Assembly (NCBI GenBank): GCA_003508565.1
Contig: DNUI01000244.1
Span: forward strand, 1 to 15,127
DNA from: Syntrophaceae bacterium
GTDB lineage: Bacteria; Desulfobacterota; Syntrophia; Syntrophales; UBA2185
DNA: 15,127 nucleotides
Reading direction: 5' to 3'
Shown: positions 6,573 to 13,575 of the stretch, piece after piece
Layout of the letters: each line of letters opens with the position of its first letter
How positions within the stretch are numbered: position 1 is the stretch's first letter
Position numbers and translations under genes: made by a program
Notes under the pieces: generated by a model
What the model saw: only the letters and a program-made list of their open reading frames with translations
Database searches by the model: none
Told to the model about the DNA's origin: nothing

Positions 6573-7409
6573 ATGGCGCAGGTTAAGCTCGTAATCTTTG
6601 ATTACTCGGGAACCCTTAGTCTGGGAGCCACGTTATTCGCCAGACCTGATTTTCTCATGAAGCAAATCAAGGGAAGCGGATTAATGGATATGGGCATCAA
6701 GAGCCCTGAAACATTCTGGGGTGAGATTGTTGGTCCTACGTGGCTGGAAGGGAGCACAACTTCCGCGGGCTATAAAAAGGTCATAAGGGACAGGATCATC
6801 GCCACTCTCTATCAAAATATGTCCTTCGTTCCGTGTACGCGAATTTCTGATGCGGCGTCTTCTTTTGTAGACAGTTATCTTAGCCACTCCCACATTGATC
6901 GGCGCTGGCGGCACATCCTGTATACATTACAAAACCACCCTTCCGTAAAAGTAATCATTGCAACGGATCATTACGCCGAAGCAACCGGATATATCATACG
7001 ATTTCTTTATGAGTTGCAGATTCAGGCAGTGGCAGCAAAAGATGCCTTCGCGAATCCTGCTTTTACGGAAATAGTTGTGGCCTGTTCCGCAGACCTCGGC
7101 GTCCACAAGGATGATTACCGGTTCTGGGAAATGCTGAAAACCGGTTTGAATTTAGGCGGTATCCGGAGAGTGGTGCTTATCGATGATTTCGGCTGCAACG
7201 AGCAGAGGGGAAACAGCTACGGCGATAGAGAGAAAGTGGAGCAGCGGGAAATCGATACGGTTAAGTTATTACAGGAGGTGTTTTCCGCACAAGTGCAGGC
7301 CGTTCCCTTTAGGATAGGAAATGACAATAGAGAAGATGCCTTCGGCGAACTCATACAAAGAACTTCCGAAACAATTGACCGCTATCTTCACGCTAAGGAT
7401 GACGGATGA
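6573..7409 (+). CDS. HAD-superfamily hydrolase in the thi operon
   Basis: A 278-residue protein with the four HAD motifs. Motif I is DYSGTL with the nucleophile D10, but the usual acid/base Asp two residues later is Ser (S12). Motif II is VIIAT with T131, motif III is the Lys in GVHKDDYRFW (K179), and motif IV is LIDDFG (D204, D205). Residues about 20-120 between motifs I and II form a helical cap. The gene starts 15 bases after thiE with a weak AAGGG site, so it is probably in the same transcript. Standard HAD phosphatases carry Asp at +2; phosphonatases and dehalogenases do not, so plain phosphatase chemistry is uncertain. A role in thiamin phosphate turnover or salvage is inferred from position only. 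Confidence 0.75.
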   Translation: MAQVKLVIFDYSGTLSLGATLFARPDFLMKQIKGSGLMDMGIKSPETFWGEIVGPTWLEGSTTSAGYKKVIRDRIIATLYQNMSFVPCTRISDAASSFVDSYLSHSHIDRRWRHILYTLQNHPSVKVIIATDHYAEATGYIIRFLYELQIQAVAAKDAFANPAFTEIVVACSADLGVHKDDYRFWEMLKTGLNLGGIRRVVLIDDFGCNEQRGNSYGDREKVEQREIDTVKLLQEVFSAQVQAVPFRIGNDNREDAFGELIQRTSETIDRYLHAKDDG

Positions 7410-7597
7410 AAGGAAATAGTCATGTACCATAAGGCGGGCACCCACGGGGTAAGAAACTCATCCCTGCGGACACGGAAATCCGGGGTTTAAAGTACTTTAC
7501 TGCCACCTGAGCTTTTCTTCAAATGTCCTTACCGGGGGGCGGTGTAACAATTAAAAAAGTCTAATATCATGTTAACTAAAGGAGATTATTGGTATTA

Positions 7598-9283
7598 ATG
7601 GCGAATGAAACGACAAAAGTGATCTACTCCATGATCGGTGTGGGCAAGTATTACGATAAGAAGCCCGTTCTCAAAGATATCTATCTTTCCTATTTCTACG
7701 GCGCGAAGATCGGCGTCCTCGGGCTGAACGGTTCCGGCAAGAGTTCCCTCCTGCGCATCCTGGCGGGAGTGGACCAGGAATTCGACGGCAAGACAGCCCT
7801 TTCCCCCGGATATACCATCGGATTTTTAGAACAGGAGCCGCACCTGGATGACACGAAAACAGTGAGGGATATCGTGGAGGAGGGCGCGCAGGAGACCGTT
7901 GCCCTCCTCAATGAATTCAACCGGATCACCGAACAGTTCAGTGAACCCATGTCCGACGATGAGATGAACACGCTGATCGAACGCCAGGGAGAGGTTCAGG
8001 AAAAGCTCGATGCCCTTGATGCCTGGGATCTGGATGCGCGGCTGGAGATGGCTATGGACGCTCTGCGCTGCCCTCCCGGCGACACGCCGGTGAAGATTCT
8101 TTCCGGCGGGGAAAGGAGGCGGGTGGCGCTCTGCAGGCTCCTTTTGCAAAAGCCGGATATACTTCTTCTGGACGAACCGACAAACCACCTTGATGCAGAA
8201 ACGGTTGCCTGGCTGGAGCATCACTTGCAGCGCTATCCCGGCACCATCATCGCCGTGACCCACGACCGGTATTTCCTCGACAATGTCGCGGGATGGATCC
8301 TCGAACTGGATCGGGCGCAGGGTATCCCCTGGAAGGGCAACTATTCTTCATGGCTGGAACAGAAGCAGAAACGTCTTCAGGCGGAGGAAAAAAGAGAAAC
8401 CGAACGGCAGCGGACACTCCAGCGTGAACTCGATTGGATACGCATGTCGCCGAAGGGAAGGCACGCGAAATCAAAGGCCCGCATCAATTCCTATGAAGCC
8501 CTTCTCAAGCAGGAAACCGAAAAACATGTGAAAGACCTGCAAATCTATATCCCTCCCGGACCACGGCTGGGCAAGGTGGTTATTGAGGCCGAAAACGTCA
8601 GCAAGGCTTACGGTGACAGGCTGCTGGTTGAGAATATGTCCTTCGCCCTCACTCCCGGAGGGATTGTGGGAATTATCGGTCCGAACGGTGCGGGAAAAAC
8701 GACCCTGTTTAGAATGATTACGGGCCAGGAAACGCCCGACTCCGGGACCATCAGGATTGGGGAAACGGTCAAACTGGCATACGTGGATCAGAGCCGTGAT
8801 GTTCTCGATCCCGAAAAAACCATCTGGGAGGTGATTTCTGAGGGCCAGGACACAATCCAGCTAGGAAATATCCAGGTCAACTCCCGGGCTTACGTGGCGC
8901 GGTTCAATTTTTCCGGCACGGACCAGCAGAAAAAGGTCGGCACCCTGTCCGGGGGCGAGCGGAACCGGGTCCATCTTGCGAGGATGCTGAAGGAGGGGGC
9001 CAATGTGCTCCTCCTGGACGAACCGACCAATGACCTCGACGTGAATACCCTGCGGGCCCTGGAAGAGGCCCTGGAGGAATTCGCCGGCTGCGCCGTCATT
9101 ATCAGCCATGACCGCTGGTTTTTAGACCGTATTGCCACCCATATACTTGCCTTCGAGGGGGACAGCAAAGCGGTGTGGTTCGATGGCAACTACTCTGAGT
9201 TTGAAGCAGACAGAAAGGCACGCCTCGGCGCTGCCGCCGATCAGCCTCACCGGATCAAGTACCGGCAGTTGACAAGGGCATAG
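7598..9283 (+). CDS. ettA: ABC-F translation factor EttA
   Basis: A 561-residue ABC-F protein with two ATPase domains and no membrane segment. EttA binds the ribosomal E site and gates entry into elongation according to ADP/ATP ratio. First domain: Walker A GLNGSGKS (42-49), signature LSGGER (168-173), Walker B LLLDEPTNHLD with Glu 193. Second domain: Walker A GPNGAGKT (361-368), signature LSGGER (450-455), Walker B with Glu 475. The linker at about 240-320, charged and holding MSPKGRHAKSKARI, matches the P-site-tRNA interaction motif. The N-terminus lines up with EttA from the ATG at 7598, but the AAAGGAG at 7578-7584 is 13 bases away; an in-frame TTG at 7589 is only four bases from it, so the true start may be either. 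Confidence 0.95.
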   Translation: MANETTKVIYSMIGVGKYYDKKPVLKDIYLSYFYGAKIGVLGLNGSGKSSLLRILAGVDQEFDGKTALSPGYTIGFLEQEPHLDDTKTVRDIVEEGAQETVALLNEFNRITEQFSEPMSDDEMNTLIERQGEVQEKLDALDAWDLDARLEMAMDALRCPPGDTPVKILSGGERRRVALCRLLLQKPDILLLDEPTNHLDAETVAWLEHHLQRYPGTIIAVTHDRYFLDNVAGWILELDRAQGIPWKGNYSSWLEQKQKRLQAEEKRETERQRTLQRELDWIRMSPKGRHAKSKARINSYEALLKQETEKHVKDLQIYIPPGPRLGKVVIEAENVSKAYGDRLLVENMSFALTPGGIVGIIGPNGAGKTTLFRMITGQETPDSGTIRIGETVKLAYVDQSRDVLDPEKTIWEVISEGQDTIQLGNIQVNSRAYVARFNFSGTDQQKKVGTLSGGERNRVHLARMLKEGANVLLLDEPTNDLDVNTLRALEEALEEFAGCAVIISHDRWFLDRIATHILAFEGDSKAVWFDGNYSEFEADRKARLGAAADQPHRIKYRQLTRA

Positions 9284-9320
9284 GTTGTTGTCCCATGAAG
9301 GCTGTAGAAAGGATATGCTC

Positions 9321-10214
9321 GTGAGCAGGCTGCAAAATATAATCTGGGAAGCTGGTCGAATCATCAGCTTCCTGATAGAGGTGTTGCGTGGCTTCAAGCG
9401 TAATCAGGGCTTGCTGTTATCCGGCGCCGTCGCCTATTACACCCTTCTGTCATTTATACCTTTATCGATCCTGATCCTGATTGTGCTGTCTCATTTTGTG
9501 GGAGAGGAACAGCTCTTCACCACCATATCAACATACATGGAAATGGTACTGCCCGGCTCTGCGGCGATTTTGACCGAACACGCACGGGCGTTTATCCAGC
9601 ACCGCAACGTGATTGGTATTATCGGATTGCTGGTCATGCTGTTTTTCAGCTCCATTGCCTTTACAACTCTTGAGAACGCCATGTCGGTGATCTTTTTCCA
9701 TCGAGTCAGAATACAACGCCGCCATTTTCTGACGTCTGCCGTTATTCCTTATGTGTATATATTTCTAATGGCGCTGGGGATATTGCTGGTATCGTTCATT
9801 GCAGGGGTGCTGGAGACACTGGAGGAGATGAAACTGGTAATTTTCGGTTGGGGATTGAGTCTTAAAGGAGCCCCCGGAATTGCGCTCTATATAATAGGGA
9901 TGATTGGGGAGGTACTTATGCTCACTTCCCTGTATCTTGTTATGCCTGTCGGGCGTATCATGTTTCATCATGCCTTGCTTGGAGGAATTACTGCAACAGT
10001 GTTATGGGAGATCATCCGCCGTGTCCTTGTCTGGTATTACTCGGCACTGTCTCTGGTAAATTTAATCTACGGTTCCTTTGCCACCGCCGTGGTCTTCCTT
10101 CTGAGTATAGAAGCTGCGGCATTGATACTCTTATTGGGGGCTCAGGTGATCGCCGAACTTGAGCGCAAGAACGAGGATTTGACCGGGGGAAAACTGTCAG
10201 GCTTTGAAACGTAA
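9321..10214 (+). CDS. YihY/BrkB-family inner-membrane protein
   Basis: A protein of about 297 residues with roughly six membrane segments (about 34-56, 97-114, 136-162, 187-208, 216-236 and 248-280). It belongs to the YihY/virulence-factor-BrkB family, which has been annotated wrongly as RNase BN and whose molecular function is not settled. Family features are GAVAYYTLLSFIPL near the first segment and IYGSFATAVVFLL with GAQVIAEL at the end. The GTG at 9321 is preferred because AAAGGA lies seven bases upstream; an ATG at 9315 is too close to that site and a TTG at 9285 has no site. It follows ettA by 37 bases and is probably in the same operon. Confidence 0.82.
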   Translation: MSRLQNIIWEAGRIISFLIEVLRGFKRNQGLLLSGAVAYYTLLSFIPLSILILIVLSHFVGEEQLFTTISTYMEMVLPGSAAILTEHARAFIQHRNVIGIIGLLVMLFFSSIAFTTLENAMSVIFFHRVRIQRRHFLTSAVIPYVYIFLMALGILLVSFIAGVLETLEEMKLVIFGWGLSLKGAPGIALYIIGMIGEVLMLTSLYLVMPVGRIMFHHALLGGITATVLWEIIRRVLVWYYSALSLVNLIYGSFATAVVFLLSIEAAALILLLGAQVIAELERKNEDLTGGKLSGFET

Positions 10215-10292
10215 TTCATCGCCGGCGGAACGTTCAGCGAATAAATCCCGATACCGTAAACCTTATTTATTTTCACACGGCGGGAGAGCAGC

Positions 10293-10940
10293 GTGGGCAA
10301 TAAGGTAAAAAAGCATTTTGACCGCATCGCCTGGATGTACGATTTTATGGAATCCCCCATGGAACTGCCCTCCGTCTCTGCGTGGAGGCGTGAGCTTTTG
10401 GCGGAGGTGAAGGGCAGAGTGCTGGAGGTGGGTATCGGAACGGGAAGAAACCTTCCTTACTACCCTCCGGGTATCGATCTTACGGGAGTGGACATCAGCC
10501 CAAAGATGCTGGAGAGGGCGAGGAAAAAAGCTGAAGCTTTGGGAATGAACGTTACTCTGCTTGAGATGGACATCGAACATATGTCATTTCCCGATGAACA
10601 CTTCGATTGCACCGTATCCACTTTTGTGTTCTGCACGGTACCACACCCCGGAGAAGGCCTCCGGGAGGTGAAAAGGGTACTCAAAAAAGACGGGGCCGCC
10701 TTTTTTCTGGAACACGTGCGAAGCGATAACCGGTTCATGGGGAACATGATGGATATTCTCAATCCTGTTGTTCACGCTGTCACGAGCACCAACATCAACC
10801 GCAGGACGGTGGAAAACATCCGGATGGCCGGTCTGGAAATCGTATCCGAGGCAAATATGGGTGGATCGAAGATTATGAAAATGGTAAAAGCAGTACACAC
10901 CGGTGTCAACGACAATAGTATAAACCGTGTGGGAGTATAA
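10293..10940 (+). CDS. Class I SAM-dependent methyltransferase (METTL7-like)
   Basis: A 215-residue Rossmann-fold methyltransferase of the Methyltransf_11 type. Motif I is EVGIGTG (45-51), the acidic residue binding the SAM ribose is D67 in TGVDIS, and D93 in EMDI is the adenine-side acid. The stretch CTVPHPGEGLREVKRVLKKDG followed by FFLEHV (114-142) resembles the METTL7/TMT1 group, for which thiol methylation has been shown in animals; that likeness is only an impression. The start is a GTG with GGGAG (10282-10286) six bases upstream. It follows the YihY-like gene by 78 bases and precedes the HD-GYP gene by 15, so it may share their transcript. The substrate is unknown. Confidence 0.8.
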   Translation: MGNKVKKHFDRIAWMYDFMESPMELPSVSAWRRELLAEVKGRVLEVGIGTGRNLPYYPPGIDLTGVDISPKMLERARKKAEALGMNVTLLEMDIEHMSFPDEHFDCTVSTFVFCTVPHPGEGLREVKRVLKKDGAAFFLEHVRSDNRFMGNMMDILNPVVHAVTSTNINRRTVENIRMAGLEIVSEANMGGSKIMKMVKAVHTGVNDNSINRVGV

Positions 10941-10955
10941 TGAAGGCGATTGCGT

Positions 10956-12203
10956 ATGCTCAATGAGCGCGAGAAACTGGATACGTTGATCCACTTGAGT
11001 ATAGAGCTTGGCCAGTCCAAGGATCTTGATATTCTTATGGAGCACATTCTTTCGGAAACCAGGCGTTTTGTAAATGCCGATGCGGGGTCGATATACCTCA
11101 GAGATCACGAAACCCTCATGTTTTCTTATACGCAGAATGATACTCTTCAGCGCAAACTTCCGCCGAATGAAAAGCTCGCCTACGTAAATTTTACCATTCC
11201 CATCGATGAATACAGCATTGCCGGTTTTGTTGCCAAAACGGGACGCATCCTTAATATACCCGATGTTACAAGGTTACCGGCAACAGTCCCGTATCATTTC
11301 AACCGCAGCTTTGATGAACGCGTCGGCTATTCCACACGATCGGTTCTCACTGTTCCTCTCAATACTGCCGGGGGGGATATTATCGGCGTTCTGCAAATTA
11401 TCAATGCCAAGGATGAGCATGAAAAAGTTATACCTTTTCCACCTGAACAGGAAAAGATGCTCATGCATTTTGCTAATACCGCGGCAGTTGCCCTCGAACG
11501 CGCCCAACTGACCAGGGATATTATCCTCCGGACAATCAAAATGGCTGAAATGAGGGACCCCCTGGAAACAGGGGCACATGTCAATCGTGTGGCCAGTTAT
11601 GCCATTGAAATTTATGAGCGATGGGGGAGAAAAAGGGGCATTGACGGCAAGGAAATTACGAGAAACAGGGACATCTTTCGCATGGCCGCCATGCTCCATG
11701 ATGTAGGGAAGGTAGCTATTTCTGATACCATTTTGAAGAAGCCGGCGAAACTTACGGAAGAGGAGTTCAACATCATGAAGCAGCATACAATATTAGGGGC
11801 ACGACTGTTTCTAGACGGCCTCTCCGAATTTGATAAAGTGGCGGCGGCTGTTTCCCTGAATCATCATGAACGATGGGACGGCAATGGATACCCCGGTCAT
11901 GTGGATCATCGGACGGGCTTACCCATGGCGGGATATGTGAAATCTGATGGACAGCCATGGGGAAAATCCTGCGAGGAAATTCCTATTTTCGGAAGGATTG
12001 TCGCTGTTGCCGATGTATATGACGCCCTCAGTTCGACGCGGGTTTACAAGGACGCATGGGATGAAGCACGGGTGTTGAAAATATTTGAGGAAGGGGCAGG
12101 AACGCAGTTCGACCCCGATGTTGTCGAAATATTGTTTTCCTGTATGGAATTTATCCACTTCATCCAGCAGCGTTATCCGGACAAACGGACAGAGAACCTT
12201 TGA
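10956..12203 (+). CDS. GAF-HD-GYP cyclic-di-GMP phosphodiesterase
   Basis: A 415-residue cytoplasmic protein: GAF domain about 9-182, a linking helix, then HD-GYP about 190-410. All ligands known from structurally studied trinuclear HD-GYP enzymes have counterparts: E204 and H208 (ETGAH), H248 and D249 (HDVGK), H277, H303 and H304 (HHE) and D353 (VADVYDAL). The GYP signature is intact as DGNGYP (308-313). A Glu at the E204 position goes with the trinuclear class, which can hydrolyse c-di-GMP fully to GMP. The loop after GYP (about 314-341) is longer than in short-form enzymes. The ATG at 10956 is preferred, with GAAGG nine bases upstream. The next gene is an oligoribonuclease relative, the family that degrades pGpG. 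Confidence 0.92.
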   Translation: MLNEREKLDTLIHLSIELGQSKDLDILMEHILSETRRFVNADAGSIYLRDHETLMFSYTQNDTLQRKLPPNEKLAYVNFTIPIDEYSIAGFVAKTGRILNIPDVTRLPATVPYHFNRSFDERVGYSTRSVLTVPLNTAGGDIIGVLQIINAKDEHEKVIPFPPEQEKMLMHFANTAAVALERAQLTRDIILRTIKMAEMRDPLETGAHVNRVASYAIEIYERWGRKRGIDGKEITRNRDIFRMAAMLHDVGKVAISDTILKKPAKLTEEEFNIMKQHTILGARLFLDGLSEFDKVAAAVSLNHHERWDGNGYPGHVDHRTGLPMAGYVKSDGQPWGKSCEEIPIFGRIVAVADVYDALSSTRVYKDAWDEARVLKIFEEGAGTQFDPDVVEILFSCMEFIHFIQQRYPDKRTENL

Positions 12204-12224
12204 AAAGAAAAAAATACGACAATC

Positions 12225-12233
12225 TGGTATAAT
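12225..12233 (+). promoter_or_regulatory. Extended -10 promoter upstream of the orn-like gene
   Basis: TG-G-TATAAT (12225-12233) is a perfect extended -10 element, which can work without a -35 box; no good -35 is seen at 17 bases. It lies 37 bases before the ATG at 12271 and 21 bases after the HD-GYP stop, so the exonuclease could be expressed on its own as well as by read-through. Confidence 0.5.
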
Positions 12234-12270
12234 TTTCGATTGTCACCCGGTATACGAGGGTTATATTAGA

Positions 12271-12894
12271 ATGATGGTAAAGTCACAAAATGAACATAAA
12301 TTTTATGTCTGGTTCGATACGGAGTACTCAAGTCTTGAACTGGAAACGGCGTGGCTGCTTCAAGTTGCGGCTCTGATTACGGACACGTCCTTGCGGCGTG
12401 TAGTGCCACAGGAACATGATCTGCGATTAACGATCCGGTTGCCGGACAGCACAACGCCGAGCCCGTGGGTGGAGCAGAATCTGCAGGAATTGGTTCGTGC
12501 ATGCCGGTCACCCGGGGCGGTGGATATTGCCGAAGCAGATTATCAGCTTGCGTCTTATGTTGATGCAGTCGCGGGTCCGCCAGACGCAATTGAAAAGAAA
12601 CGGCCGGTCCTTGCGGGAAACAGCATCCATGAAGACAGGGCGCTTATTCGTCGCTTTCTGCCACGTTTCTTGAGCCGCCTGAATTACCGCCATCTTGATG
12701 TGACCGCCCTGAAGCTTGAATGGACGTTGCTCCACACCGGGGAAGTATTTGACAAGGGAGATCCGGAAATTATCCGTCGGTATTTCCCGGGGGCGATGTT
12801 ACCGGGTTCAGACAGCCGCCATGATGCCTACTATGACCTTCAGGCTTCCATTGCTGAATTGGCCTTCTATCGCCGCCATCTCTTTCATCGGTGA
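12271..12894 (+). CDS. orn: Oligoribonuclease-like DEDDh 3'-5' exonuclease
   Basis: A 207-residue protein of the oligoribonuclease (Orn) branch of DEDDh exonucleases, which degrade dinucleotides, including pGpG from c-di-GMP breakdown. The catalytic set is complete: D16 and E18 (FDTEYS), D122 (NSIHEDR), and H184 and D189 spaced as in Orn (HDAYYD). Orn features beyond the active site are also present: L22 at the wedge-leucine position, Ser 118 in GNS, YR at 139-140 and LDVT at 142-145, where E. coli Orn has LDVS. It is about 25 residues longer than E. coli Orn, with extra residues at about 150-182 before the catalytic His. The ATG at 12271 has GAGGG ten bases upstream; the frame is open from 12085 but overlaps the HD-GYP gene. 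Confidence 0.82.
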   Translation: MMVKSQNEHKFYVWFDTEYSSLELETAWLLQVAALITDTSLRRVVPQEHDLRLTIRLPDSTTPSPWVEQNLQELVRACRSPGAVDIAEADYQLASYVDAVAGPPDAIEKKRPVLAGNSIHEDRALIRRFLPRFLSRLNYRHLDVTALKLEWTLLHTGEVFDKGDPEIIRRYFPGAMLPGSDSRHDAYYDLQASIAELAFYRRHLFHR

Positions 12895-12910
12895 ACAAAA
12901 ATATTTTGTT
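12894..12910. repeat. AT-rich inverted repeat after orn
   Basis: AACAAAA-ATA-TTTTGTT has perfect 7-base arms around a 3-base centre. It begins on the last base of the orn stop codon, 48 bases before the next start. No GC stem or T-run makes it a standard terminator, so it could be an operator for the flavoprotein/patatin pair or a weak RNA hairpin. Confidence 0.35.
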
Positions 12911-12957
12911 GTGATCATCAGACATAAGGGATGTCACATTTTACACAGGAAAGATTC

Positions 12958-13575
12958 ATGAATGTAGTACTCATTGTCGCGCATCCGAATGTAAAAAGTT
13001 TCAATAGGGCTATTGCTGATACTGCCGCAGAAGTATTACGTAAAAACGGACATACGGTCCTGTTTCACGATCTCTATGCGGAAGGGTTTGATCCACTCCT
13101 CCATGATGAAGAGATTCCTCATGATGCGAGCCTGCAGCCAGTTGTTGAAAGTCATTGTGCGGAGGCGGCTTCTGCGGAAGGATTTGTCGTCGTGCATCCC
13201 AACTGGTGGGGACAGCCACCCGCGATTCTGAAGGGTTGGATTGACAGGGTGTTGCGACCCGGGGTTGCCTATGAATTTCTTGAAGGGGACCGCGGTGAAG
13301 GGATTCCCCGGGGCTTGCTGAAAGCCCGCGCTGCCGTTGTCTTTAATACATCGAATACAATGCAGGAGAGGGAAGTGAGCATATTCGGCGATCCCCTGGA
13401 AAATATCTGGAAGGAGTGCGTCTTCGGCCTCTGTGGTGTAAGGAATTTTTATCGAAGGGTGTTTGGCGTTATCGTTACGAGCACTCCAGAGAAGCGCAGC
13501 GAATGGCTTAGTGAAGTGGAAGAGGTTATCAACAGGCTTTTTCCCATACCTGTCAAGTCAAAAAAACAGTGTTAG
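12958..13575 (+). CDS. Flavodoxin-fold NAD(P)H oxidoreductase (quinone reductase-like)
   Basis: A 205-residue protein of the Flavodoxin_2 family (NQO1/MdaB/KefF group), FMN or FAD enzymes that reduce quinones or similar acceptors by two electrons using NAD(P)H. Signatures are AHPNVKSFN (8-16) for the flavin phosphate, HPNWWGQPPAILKGWIDRV (80-98), the family's most conserved stretch, and FNTSNT (129-134). The ATG at 12958 has AGGA seven bases upstream; an ATG at 12931 directly abuts its only site and is unlikely. Its last seven bases overlap the start of the patatin-like gene, so the two are translationally coupled. No potassium channel gene is beside it, so a KefF-type role is not indicated. 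Confidence 0.85.
   Translation: MNVVLIVAHPNVKSFNRAIADTAAEVLRKNGHTVLFHDLYAEGFDPLLHDEEIPHDASLQPVVESHCAEAASAEGFVVVHPNWWGQPPAILKGWIDRVLRPGVAYEFLEGDRGEGIPRGLLKARAAVVFNTSNTMQEREVSIFGDPLENIWKECVFGLCGVRNFYRRVFGVIVTSTPEKRSEWLSEVEEVINRLFPIPVKSKKQC

Noticed and set aside
12085..12270. Upstream extension of the orn-like frame
   Set aside because: It overlaps the end of the HD-GYP gene in another frame and the predicted promoter; Orn similarity begins only after the ATG at 12271.
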